Source of the DNA: Galaxea fascicularis
Taxonomy: Eukaryota; Cnidaria; Anthozoa; Scleractinia; Euphylliidae
Length of the DNA: 64,000 nucleotides
NCBI GenBank assembly: GCA_948470475.1
Contig: OX419344.1
Location: forward strand, 11,532,421 to 11,596,420
Direction: 5' to 3'
Position numbers and translations under genes: made by a program. This document shows, one piece after another, positions 1-12,800 of this stretch (within the stretch, counting starts at the first letter, position 1; every line of letters begins with the position of its first letter). The notes beneath the pieces were generated by a model. That model worked only from the letters and a program-made list of their open reading frames with translations, was not told where the DNA came from and ran no database searches.

Positions 1-560
1 ATTTTTGAGTGTAAACAAATGATGATTACATTCCCTCGAATCTGAATTTCACGAGAACGTCAAACTTTTGACAAACGTCTTCCTCTCCTTTCAGCTGTTA
101 GCTTAAGCCTTGTGCACACTTGAGCTATCAGCTGAGCTGAGCGTCACTCGTGACTGTTGGCGTAAGCTGTTTCCTCAAGTGTGCGGTGTTGTGTTCTCCG
201 ATTTTCGTCACTCGTGCCATCAGCGCCGGATATTCAACATGTTGAATAATTTTGTGCACGAGTGAACATTTCCTCACAGTGTGCGCACTTTCTGAGCTAT
301 CAGCTCAGTAATCGATGCAAATGCGCATGCGTTTTTTCGTATTTACACAACTCAAGATGGCGGAAGACAGCTTGATAGTTGCTGAAGGATGCTGAAGCAC
401 CACTCTGCTCTCAAACAATCACAACCATCTCAAAGTGACACCTGGCTCAACAATGTATAACTGTGCTAGACAGCAGTTGAGCACTTTAATTATGGTGCAT
501 CTCGGGTAAGTGGGGCATCCTGTACATCTCAGGGCGGTGGGGCGTCCTGTGCATTTCAGG
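1..560. repeat. Left edge: probable MITE-like repeat, no gene recognised
   Basis: No coding exon could be assigned. The near-palindromic word GAGCTATCAGCT occurs near 122 and again near 293, with GTGCACACTTGAG and GTGTGCGCACTTT close to the two ends. This suggests a small non-autonomous element at about 105-330. The remaining C-terminal exons of the minus-strand MINDY-like gene must lie here or beyond the edge, but were not found. Confidence 0.3.
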
Positions 561-714
561 AAATTCAGTTATACTTTGTATCTCCGGACAGTGTGGAGCA
601 AGGGAAAAACAATGCATGGTTTATGCAACCACAAGAGGGCTTTTTCCCAGGGAAGGGTGGTTAGTACATCGTTCAGCGTCCACCCAACCCCTAATCGGGA
701 ACTACTGTCCCCAC

Positions 715-880
715 CCTCTGCGAGTAATATGTTGATTCTTTTACGTCCCCATCGAGTTCTAGATGTAGAGGTAAAGGAGACAACATTTAACTCAATGTTC
801 ATTGGCCGGATCATCTGAACTGAGGAAGATGTTGCACAAACAGTTAGTATGACCTCACACGTTGCGTTCCAGTCGAAAAT
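715..880 (-). CDS. MINDY-like gene, last exon seen (3' border unresolved)
   Basis: The acceptor ...GCGCTCAG precedes IFDWNATCEVILTVCATSSS in phase 0, matching the phase-0 donor of the upstream exon. The segment VILTVCATSSSVQMIR is a plausible counterpart of the family's VILxxxSxILSRGVExIR. The later RINILLAEGG may match the family's LVNLLLTG. The frame stays open to 569, but similarity fades after about 715, where a weak GTGGGG donor exists. The chosen end is a guess. Confidence 0.5.
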
Positions 881-3800
881 CTGAGCGCACGACCTTCCGC
901 TCAACAGTCCGGAGCTCTTCCTAACCGCGCTAATCGGACAGCCAAGTACTGATTGAATGACCAACCGACTGACTGACTGGCTGACCAACCGACCGACCGC
1001 CTGAATAACTGACTGACGCGCTGACTGACTGACTGCCTGCCTTATTGATTGGCTGACTCACTTAAGGACTGTCTGACTGACTGACTGACTGACTGACCGA
1101 CCAGTCGACTTGCTGCCTGATCTTTTCTGGTGCAATCTGTGAGAATGGCTATCGACCGCATGGCCAGAGCACTCACGCAGTTTAACTCTTACCTTTCAAC
1201 GGTCCGTGACAAAATTACAGAATATAACAGCAAAATGCAACCGTTTCCATTAGTGCTTTCAAACTAAAAAAGTAAACAGATCAGATGTTAAACCGAATAA
1301 AGAACACTGAAACAAGTCAAGATGTAAACTGTAACGACAGATTTACATGCCGCGTTACAAGTTTGTAGTTTATTCAGCTGGGAAAGTCATATCACCTAAC
1401 CATGTACTTACAAACGATAACTGTTTCTTCATGAATCGTTCGAGGTCATTTAAATCATTGAATTGGAACAGGTGAAGCTGGGAAGAAAAAAGACGCAAGT
1501 TAACATGTCTGGTTAACACGTGCTTTTGTTGTTTACAAAGAAATCACCAGCGCAGCAAAACATACTGAAAACAGGCGAAACCATGCAACCAGTTTTAAGC
1601 ATGGAAAAACGAGCTAACCGCAGTCAGGTATGGCAAACCACTGCGCACCCACCCCTCCCCTAATCCAACTTTAACGCTAACTTATCAAGTTATTACAACT
1701 TGTTGGGTTAGGGGAGGGGTAGGTAAGCAGTTGCCCTGATACTGAAAACGGATCAAACAACAACTGGTACCAACTGATAAAAACATGTAACCTGGTGCAC
1801 TGAAGCGCGGGAAAACATTCAAACGATAACTGGAGGAGAGGGGCGGGGGAAGCCTGTTTGCTCCGAAGCTCCGACTCCGTTCCTACTGTAACTCCATGGC
1901 CGGCTGATAAAAGTAGTAAAAGGAATTCCACATGCAGCGAAATAGAATTGTGTTATCATTTACGTAAGGTACCTTTTCTGTAAGCTGGTCTTCTCTGTAG
2001 TCGTCCATCACGAGCCAGTTACATTCCCCGCACGGTCTACAATCATAGGTCAGCGGGTAAAAAAGTATCAGCATAAAGTTGTCACTAACAGAAATCCGGA
2101 ACAAATGGGTTTCTACTGTCGCATAATTTTCTCTTGCACATGGCAGTGACTTAACAAAAGTAAATAAAAAAAAAGAAACTGCTGCAGAATACCCTACCAC
2201 TTATTTACATGTGAATAGCGTATACTGTTGTTCTTTAAGGTGGCTAGAAACAGATCCCAGCACTTTCCTAGACGTAGATTTTGATGGGTCATTAATGCCA
2301 CTCTTTATCAGTTGATGTTACAGTCATGGTATCAAAAAACTGCCCAATTATTGGTGAATACGTTGGTATTATTTTCGTGACACTATAGATTACCATAGCA
2401 ACACTGTCACCTGCTAAAAACACCCTTAATTTCAGCTTTAAGCGCTTATATTTCAAAAATGGCACGCTGAAACTTTTTCTCATTATAGCATTTTGATAAG
2501 CAGGATAAGATGCAACTTTTGGCAAAGTTTGAACAAATTCTGTACATGGAATTCAGAGCCACCTTAAATTTTCGAAAATTTAAGGTGGCTCTGAACTCCA
2601 TGTACGGAATTTCGAGAGCAATTAAGGTGGTTGATGGCTTCGATTAGAAAGTGCAATTATCGTACCCTATCACAACGGTAAAAACGTCTGCAAACTTACA
2701 GTGCCACTGTAGCTTGCCTCAGGCCCCCTGCCTGCCACAGCATGCTCACCATGGCTGTAATAAGCGCCTTCTGTCGATCTGATGCCATAGGAGTCAACAT
2801 ACTACAAATAAAAGGTAATTCGAAACTCTTTACTACTGCCTTTTTTCGGGGTAACAGGGTCCGAAATTAACTTTTTCTAAGGGAGCTAACTGGCGACTAA
2901 CCTAAAAATTTTGGTCGCCAAATGAAAGCGTTTGGTCGCCAAAGACAAGTGTTAGTTTTTTTGGTTTGGTTGTATTAATTTTTCGTTTTACTCCAATAGT
3001 TTTAATTTACGTTAATTTATAGTAAAAGCACAAAATTTAAACTTTCTTTCACTATAATTAAACAAAATGTTTCCACTTAACACAATATTATTACATACAG
3101 CTATTAAAGGAGAGACTCACAACAGCCGTGTAACGATAACATAGTCCTACATCTCAATGAGCCTGTTTGTCAACGTTCATGCGAAGGCTTCGGATTTCTT
3201 TTTCTTATTATTTCCATTTAGCAGGAACTATACTGGTCTCCTGTAAAGTTCTGTGTACTAGACATATGGGGGCCCTCTTTCAATACTTAGATTTAATCAA
3301 GTGTGCAACTCAAGTATCTGTTCTTCGCTGAAACGCAACGAAAACGCAATGACGAGAAATGTTCTAGTGCCAGGCCCTCACACTTTTTTATTGCTCGAAC
3401 CAGTCCCCCACCTAAGTCAGTGGCCATGATAAAAAATATAAAAACTAATGAGTTGATTATTGACCATTATAAAATGTTGGAAGAGTTACACGCGCTGTGA
3501 TTGGTCGAATCGAGTTCATTATATCCCAATAAAGCACGCGCTCTACGTCACACGCGTGCACTGTTGAGTTATAATGCACGCTGCCTACGTCACAAGCTCG
3601 TGCGCCAGCAAATGGGTATGAAAGCTCGCTTAAATCTCCGGGACATTTTATAAAAGAAATAAAAAACTTGTTCCTCGTACATTGTTGAGTTATATGAGCA
3701 CTTGGGAATTTTTAAGAACACTCGAGAAGTGCCAGGCCCTTCTCTCGTGTTCTAAAAATTCTCGCGTGCTTATATAACTCAACAATGCACTCGGCGCGTT

Positions 3801-6800
3801 TTTTATTACTTTAACACAATCGCAATGGCATTTACTCTGTTTACTGGTATTTAGGTAAAGTATTAAAAGATTAATTAAGCGCGCTTGTTTCGGCTGAGGC
3901 TTTATTCGTCACGACTCGTCACGATTTTCGCCACGTCACGTTTTCGCCCGCGATATCAGAATTGCGAGAAGCTGCTGAAACAATATGGCGCCGGGTAATT
4001 ATGGCGATCGAAAAATTGTCACTTCGTTTTACTACAATTCTTCACGGCAGCTTTATGTTTTCTTTTAAAAAAAGCCCATTTACCTTGGAATTCCAAATGT
4101 TGAGGGGACAAAAGGTTAGTCGCCTGCTGGCGACCAGTTTTAAATTTCTGGTCGCCAACGCTCAATTTTTGGTCGCATTGGCCACCAGTCAGTCGCAATG
4201 TCGGACCCTGCGGTAACTTGCCAATGTTCGCACTCACACGACACGTTAATATATCTTTCACATCTAAATTTCCTAGCCTGCGAGCAAGCTCTCTAATACT
4301 AGTGGGGTCTTGCGCGAAATTTACTTCGGGTGCGAGCGGGGAGAGAAGCAACCCGCGAGAGGACTGGGAGGAGATGCGCGCGCATCCTCAATCCTCTCCC
4401 GTCTAGCTACACAAGCTGCTCCCGCCTAAAATAAATCTTGCGCGAGACCCAAATAGAGAGCTTGGTCGCAGGCTAAATGTTCGCACAAGGATCCTGTGAA
4501 ATTCTCTAGGGTGAAAAGTTACAAGATGGCCACTCCCATAGGGACTACGACGAGAGCAGGTCGCCTTTCAAAGTTCCGGAGGGGGGAGGGATGGAGGGAG
4601 GGCGTGCACAGCTAGAAATCACAGACGCATAATTGTTATTACCTTTTCACGTGTTCAATGGTCGGCTGCTCGTACAACAATTGTCTCAACAGGAATCCTT
4701 GTAAACACGCCATGACCCCGTCAGGACCCACCTGGGACAAAGTTCCAACAAGACAAGTGAATAGGTAAGTGATATCTGACCCCGTCAGGACCCACCTGGG
4801 GGAAAGTTCCAACACGAAAAGTGAATGGCTCAGTGGTATCTGACCCCGTTAGGACCCACCCTGGGGAAAAGTTCCAACAAGATACGTTAATGGTCTGTGG
4901 TATATGAACCCGTCAGGCCCCACCTGGGGAAAGTTCCAACACGAAAAGGGAAAGGCTCAGTAGTATCTCAGTGACCCCGTTAGGACCCACCTGGGGAAAA
5001 GTTCCAACAGAACAAGTGAATGGGTCAGTGGTATCTGACCCCGTCAGGACCCACCTGGGGTAAAGTTCCAACAGAATAACTGAATGGGTCAGTGGTATCT
5101 GGTCCCATCAGGACCCACCTGGGGGGGAGTTCCAACAAAACAAGCGAATGGGTCAGTGGTATCAGGCAAGAGGCGGCTGACTCGGCTTTTCATTCCCCCA
5201 TCCTTTCCCGATGAAAGCACTTAAACCAAATGACAGTTAATGTTGGTAATATGCCTTGATGTTTTGACAGATTCTCACCCTCGAAAAGAAAGAAAAACAG
5301 AGGAACTGTGGAGAGAATTTGCATGTTGATATCAGTGCCCAGAAGGATACACAGCGATGACTTACGACCTCAGCCAAGAGGTGACCTGGATTAAAGATGA
5401 ATGAAAGTTTTCGACCATTTTGACAACACTGGGAAATACGCGCATCCAGCTTGTCCGTTTATACATTCATCGCGACGCGTAATTCTACCCCCATGGCCAG
5501 GCTATGAGATCCATAAATAACTTGCACGATCAACCGAGTTTTAAATGTCACAGATTTACCTTGTAAAAGCTCAGCGCATAAGACAAGTTGGTGAAGAAGT
5601 TGATGTGTTGTTTTCTCCATTCTGAATTGAAAGACGTATACGGCGTTCCAAACAACAGAACACGTAGGGCCTGAAAAAGGAAACTAGGGAACTCATACAA
5701 TGGACGGTGTAAACGTCGTGATTTGATTGGTCTAGAGGAGTTAAGTATAGGCACATGAGTGACGTCATGCGACAAAGAAAGTAAATAAAAAAGTACAAAC
5801 CAAGTAGACTGATTCCATTTGTCAGTGTGTGTCTATACTCTGTTGACAAAGGACGTCAAAACATGGTAAGAACACCAGTCACGCTGATCGCTTCCGGCTC
5901 GTCATCCATGCGTTATCAGAGTGCAGTCGCACTGCCAAGTGGAATCTATTTGTTAAATAGTGCACTAAATCCTACGAGTCACTTGCATTCTACAACGGTA
6001 ATGTATATTGGCAGTTGTACATACACTCGACAGTGGTTTCACTCGCCGTTTGTGGCTGGCACGAGGCAATCAAAACATGACAAAAGATTGGGATTTTCGA
6101 TAGAAACTGTATAAGTATCCTTTTGTGACGGACGGGTGATGAAACAATTTTAATAAGATTGATTACAATGCTTTTGCCCCACGGCTACCACAGGCGGTCC
6201 GAGAGCACCAGTCATCTGAAAGTACTGACCCTGAAAGATGGTATAAAGTTGCCATGAACCGTCCTTACAGCGGCAAAACCAAGGAGATTTCATCCGATCT
6301 ACGGAACTGTTAACACGCTTTGTACGGCCGAACATGCGTATTAGAGAAACCAAAACGCCTTGAACTTGGTAAACACTGAGAAGCGTTCATACGACTGATG
6401 CTTGGACTTTTAGAAATTGCAAAAATGGTATTTCCTTAAGGAGGATCGCAGCACTTTTTTTGGCTTTGGGGTGTACCTGTTGAAATCAAGACAGGCTTCA
6501 AAGTTTTTTTCTCGTCTGTTACCATAGCAACGGTAACGCAAGGCCGCTGATTTTAAAAATGCTCAATTATCTTGAAATCCAGTTAGACCCTACAAAACGA
6601 CACTTTAAGAGTGTAAAGTACTTACATCCCACAACGTGTAAGCCAAATTAGAACAAGATCGGTAAAAGCGTTTTGAAATTTTGAAAAAGTCGCTTTGTTT
6701 ATTTCCGCATTTTTCCTCAAGCTTTTTGAAGAAAATGAAACTTTTACATCATTTTTACTCTGCTCAAAGAATTATCACGGTAGAAAAACATTTTCATTTT

Positions 6801-9800
6801 ACATTGAGCATCCCAGGTAAGTGCGATTGTACGATATTTGTCACAAAGTTGGTAATTTGCATAAATTCAAATGTCAGCCACCTAGGAAGTTCGACATGAA
6901 TTGAAAACGTTTTCCTATCATGATAATTCTTTGAACAGAGAAGAAATGGTGTAAAAGTTTCATTTCTTCAAAAAGCTTCACGAAAAATGGGGACATGAAC
7001 AAAACGAGCCTTTAAAAATTTAAATCACTTTTACAGATTCTTTTCTAATTTGGCCTAAAAGTCGTGGGACTTGAGTAGTTTACTCTCTCAAAGTTTCGTT
7101 ATGAAGTGTCTGACTGGATTTCGAGACAACTGAGCTTTTTTTAAAATAAGCGGCCTTGCGTTACCGTTGCTATGGTAACAGCTATTGCTTGGAAACCGAT
7201 GAAACTGAAAAACTGAAAAACTTTATTTAGACACGGGCACATGACATTGATGGGTCTAAGAAAAAGACTCGTTACAAAAATGTACGTGTATCTACAGTAG
7301 CTATAAGCTAAGTAAATGTAAAAAAAAAAAGTAAGAATTAATAAAAGAATAAACCATTTATACTATGAACTAAAATAAAATCTACTCAGAGTAGGAATCA
7401 CAAGTCCTGGCTCAACTTAAGTTTCTTGAGTTGGGTGAGGTTGGGGGCCTCCCTAACATGCGAAGGTAAATTGTTCCAGAGTCGGACGGCACGCAATATA
7501 CGAAAAGGATATGTGTTTAGAACTACTGTTGGGGGCCGGCTGGTTGAGTCTGCTACCAATACCGCGAAGATTGTAAGCACAGTTTTTAATTCTAAACATA
7601 TTACTTATATAATTAAAATAAATTTTCGTCATACGCCGAAAAGACGTTGCAGTCCCAAGGAAACCAGAGCCTGTTTTCTATAAGAAATTTTGATTTCAAC
7701 GGTACACCCCAAAGTCAAAAACTGCTGCGAGACTCCTTAAGTCTATCAAGTTATCATCCCTTGGCGTTTTAGTGTCAATAAAAAAACACGTCACAAAGAC
7801 GTGCTGCTGAGAATAAATCTTCTTTGTTACCTTAGCCAGCTCAAGTGTGATTGGTTCTCCACCTGGAACAACTGGTTTCACCGGCTCGGTTACTTGATCA
7901 ATACTGCGCTCTCTTTCTAAGTGTGGCCTGGCTTTGGAAGAAGCTTGCCTTTTTGAATGAGCTGGAGTCGCGTGGGACAGCAATGGCCTAATGTCTAAAA
8001 CAAAATAAACTCATCTGCTTTATTACTCTTCAACGCTATCACATCGACAAGAGATAAAGATAAGTCAAAACGCACAAAATAACTTGAAGATGCAAGAACG
8101 TTTTTCCCGGAGGCACCTCCAAACAGACTGAAAACTCGAAGTTCGCATAACTTACAAGAGTGGCAAACGGGTTGAAGGCCGTGCGCTGTATTATTTGAGA
8201 CATTTTACATTCACAGTGACGGTGATGGTGACGGTGACGGTGACGGTGACGGTGACAATGATGATGATGATGATGTCGATGACGATGATGATGACGATGA
8301 CGATGACGATGACGATAACGATGGTGAAATCGACTCAACTCTAAACTAACTCACGCTATATCAAATGTTGGTTTATGAGGGGAGGGGAAAACCAGAGTAC
8401 CCAGAGAAAAACCTTTTGAGGCAGGTCTAGAACGAAAAAACTCGGCCCACTTATGACTTACCCGCTGGATAGAGTTATCCGCTCTTTGAATAACTGGGGC
8501 CAGGTGTTTCGTGTTTTGACAAAGATGAGATCAACTCGTATTTGTTGACGTCATCTTTGTCAACACACTAAACACCTGGCCCTAGTTTGAATCACCGGTT
8601 TTCCCCTCTCCAAACACCGACATTTGGATTTGATTCGAGTTGAGTTGATTTAGTCTGCCCAATTAGTAGAGCAGTGTGCTCGGCTAGAACAGGTTTGCCA
8701 CTCATTGGGATAGAAAAAATTCCCTGACTTTTCATTGACCAAAGACCAGTTTTCACTGACCATCGGAGACAAATCCTCAGGCAATAAAGCCAAAGAAATC
8801 AATTCCTGTGTAGCATTTTTTGAAACGAAAACACCTTTACTACCAAACAATCTCTTTCCAAAACCAAATGGCTAGTCAAATGTAAAATTCCCTGACTACT
8901 CACTGACTTTCAGATTCCCTAACTTCATATATAATTCCCTGACTTTTCCCTGACCTTGAAAAAAATCTGTTTTTCACTGACTTTTCCCCGACCGTGGCAA
9001 CCCTGAAGAAAGATTTGAGACTTAAATGAAGTGGATTAAAAATAGTATCAAATCCAACAAGTAGAGCAGGACGTCAAAAATGTCCCGGAAACAATCCGAA
9101 ATTTTTATGCTCGAATTTTTTCGAGAGAAAGAGTCCTGAATTTTTCAATACCAAGTACCTACAATCTGCGGGCCTTACTGTGCACGGGTACACAAGAAAA
9201 ACGGGTTGCTGTACACGATCCCGGGAGTATATTTATATAAAAACAGAGTCACCTGATCCGTACCATAAAAGCGTGTTGTTGTTTTCAGACTAATATAAAG
9301 TTTGCCTTGAACGGCTAAATTTGTTTCTTCGTTTAATATGCAAATAAATTTCCCTTTCACCTCTTCACGCGTGTTATCGCTGTTCTTTTACATTACAAAT
9401 CCGCATTAACTACCTGTCGGCCGCTCTTTGGGCACTTCCTTCACGGCTTCTTGTTTCGAATCGTTTGTATCTGATTTTGGTCCAAGCTGTAACATAATAC
9501 AAAGATGCAAATGAAAGAAGTACTTCCTTTTCGTACTGTCGCGCGCACAATCGGGAAAAATACAAGAGTCGAACCTATGACCTTCTGATGACAAGTTCGG
9601 ATGCTGAGTGATTGATGCTTAATTTCTCCTTAAAGTAACACTGCTCAATCAAACATAAAGGTTGTGAGAAAAAAGGAAGTGATCAACAAATAAAGGTCTT
9701 GATTGCTTACCAAATTCTCTTCATCATTACCATAGAAAACGTACGGAGAACAGTTTAAGGAATATACATGCTGATATTAAGATTTAAAAGGTTACACTAC

Positions 9801-12800
9801 CCAATTAAACTAACCCCCCCCCCGGGGGGTACTTAAAAAAAATTGGGTGGGGGTGTGCGGCACGCTTCCTGAAACCCTTACCCTAATTCAGACCTAAATC
9901 TGTGATTTTTCCTACCCTATTTCAGATCTGATCAAAAATTTGATACCCTATTTTAGACCTGACCTTTAACAATACCCGATTTCAGACCTGCCTTATAATC
10001 AGTTCCCTAGGTCAGACCAATGTTAAAGGCAATGTTTATACGCTTTTCCTAAGTAGGATACAAAACTGTACAAAGTTTCGAGCTTAAAATTCCACACTAT
10101 AAAGCAGGTTGTATAATGCACCGCCGTGCACAAACCATACCCTATTTCAGACCAAAATGGTCAAAATTGATACCCTATCTCAGACCAAAATGGCTAAAAA
10201 AAACCATACCCTTTGGCGCCGCACCTACCTATATAGCGAATCTGATAAGGGAGTAACCCCCCCCCCCCCCCCCCCGACGAGGCCTATTTGGAAGGACTAA
10301 GCGAAAAACAGCGTCGTACAAGTGCACGTTTGAGCAGAACCGAAGAGCCATATGTACGGCCCTGCCCCACCAATGGCCCTCGTTGGGCAATTCGTAGCGA
10401 ATAATTGGTTGCAACAAACAGCCAGTGGACTATGAGGTTCCTGAGACGAAAACATTATAAAGAGGTTCATTGTTCTTGGCAGACACTATGCCTGTTTTCA
10501 TTTCTTGTTCTCAGAACAGCCATTGTAACATTTGTTCAAAAGTACCTGTACTTTAGAATGCAATTTTTTTAAATGATGAAAAGTTTTCTTTCTGATTCTG
10601 ACATAAAGACCAAAAGTAAATATATATACAATAAGCATTTCGCGAATAGCCTTAGGCTCTTTGATTAATTGAAGGTCTATTTAATTACAGCTCTGTCTTA
10701 TGGAAGAAAATAAATAACGTATTGGCGAAATACAGCTGTAGTATTTCTTTGACTAAAGGGGGAAACGTCCTAAGAGGTCTTCTACCTGCTATGCACATCA
10801 GTAATAAGGGTGCGTTTCAGCAGGAAGCAAAAGAAAAAAAAAAGGTTGACTAAAACAAGAATAATTTCCGCGAGTCAGTTGAGTGGAAGATAATTTTGAA
10901 AAAACACGTTTCTGAGACAAAAGCCAGTAGCGGAAACATGAAACAGCCATCAGTTTACGGAACGGTTTCTCGTGTTTCCGCAGGTTCCATCACACATTCA
11001 GTAGTCCGGAATACGTCAACGGAAACATGGAAAAGACATATTTCTGCAACGTTTTTATCTGTTTCCGCAAATGTATACCCGGAATTACGATTGTGGAAAC
11101 ATTTGTTTCCTTCAGCTGAAACTTGACGGAAACATGCACAAAAAGTGGTACGGTTCCGCTGTAAACGCAGCAACGGAAACGCGAGTAAACGTCACGAAAC
11201 CGCTAACGGAAACACAGATTATCCGTCGTGTTTCCGGAACGGTTTCACATGTTTCTGCAACCTTTCCGTTTACGGATCCTTGGAATTTCGTCCTGTGCCG
11301 CCCCCTCCACCGGGAGCTAACCCAGGGAAAGTCTGAATGTGGATTACAGTGATAATATCATGGGTGACAAACTACTCCTTAATTTTGGCGTGAAATTTCA
11401 GAGTTAATTTATAATTTCACATGTGAAATTACAAAATTGCCGTGGCAACGTTTTGATCCAAGATGGCACTCCAGGTTCAAAGATGTTATGGATATTACGA
11501 GCTCTTAAAGTTTGTATATTTTTGCTTGAATTTTATCTAGGCCAGTTTGCTTTGGCCATATAATAAACTTATAGCGACAATTTGTACTTCAAAACGTATT
11601 AACACGAAGACAAATACACAAATGGCCGCTATCGCATTTTACACGGGCGCCGTTTTCAGTTCATGACGAATTATAGCGAATCATGTGACGAAGATTTGAC
11701 AGTTGACTCAACTTTGAAACATTTTGTAAACAGCAAGAAGGATTTGAAAGGGCTTTTTGTCGAAAACTTACAAATATCGTGAACTTTAGCCAAAAGTATG
11801 CTTTAAACATTTCAATGCGTGAAGTTCTCGACGCAATAAACAAGTCAAAAACCCACGATTGTGAGTGTAATTTGCCACCCATGATATTAAAAGGTAATCA
11901 AATGGTATACTCGTAAAATTAGGGAATAATTTCACGCGCGTTTTGTCCAATAGAATTAGGACAAAACGCGCGTGAAATTATTCCCTAATTTCACTCGTCA
12001 CCATTTGATTACACATACTAATTCCAATTATATTCCAGTCCTGTATTAGCAAGAATCAGAAACTAAACCTTGTCGTCCGGTGAAACTTGAATTTCGTCAT
12101 TTTACCTTGTTGTTTAGCACAACAAAAAAGAGAAATGCACTAACTTTTTTAAACGCGCGTACATTTTTCGCGCATTCAACCCTACAATTTTTTTTCTTTT
12201 TCATGTTCTCTTTGCAGCCAGCGCCGTGTAGGGACCTTCGGAATTGAATACGAGTACGAGTTTGAGTACGAGCACGACTTTTCAAATCTTGTTTGCATGC
12301 CTTAGAAGATCGCCAGTGACACCAATCTTGTTTCTACAATCTCCTGATCTGCTGGTAAGTAACAAGGCAGAGTGAGGGTTCAGGGTAAGTGACTGGTTTG
12401 AGACTAGAAATCGTACTCGTGCTGAAATCTGAAGGTCCTTATATAATGTCTCGTTTATAACTAGTCATGTCGAAAATACAATGACGAGGCGATTTTGCTT
12501 TAATATTCACAGATGGCAAACGCAGGATTCCGCTAAATATTGCAGCCAGCCCATCAAACACCGATATGTCGTCGTGCGCACGTGCGCTCACTCACGAGAA
12601 GAGAAATTTCGTAGCACCAAGCGCTCATGTATTTTTCCTCTGTTTAATGTATAAATACCAACGTAATACCAATCCATTTCACGTTAATATTTTTTTGGAG
12701 GCCAACACATACATACAGGCTAAGACAGACGTAATCATAGCAGGACATCTTTTCACGTGTAAAGATCACATGCGATGAACACGTGCGAAGACATTATGTT

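Noticed and set aside
569..988. 139-residue minus-strand ORF taken as one gene
   Set aside because: Only its middle (880-715) is supported as a MINDY-like exon. The start includes CTGA microsatellite translation, and a good acceptor lies at 881.
958..1110. CRISPR-like or spaced repeat array
   Set aside because: It is a simple GACT tetranucleotide without spacers, in a eukaryotic intron.
1883..2200. Longer version of the MINDY-like exon with SLPCARENYATVETH...
   Set aside because: The acceptor at 2037 has a better pyrimidine tract and gives the exact phase match. The longer form would break the reading phase from the previous exon.
4640..4720. Plus-strand THAP-like start MVGCSYNNC...
   Set aside because: The stretch is better explained as the antisense of the MINDY-like exon, and the frame soon enters the minisatellite.
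6150..6353. Minus-strand ORF (RMFGRTKRVNSSVDR...) as an extra MINDY-like exon
   Set aside because: Exons 7994-7831 and 5670-5560 already join perfectly (GGEPITLELAK to ALRVLLFG) in phase 0, leaving no place for it.
8039..8338. Histidine/arginine-rich minus-strand ORF
   Set aside because: It is the translation of the GGTGAC/GATGAC microsatellite, with no coding evidence outside it.
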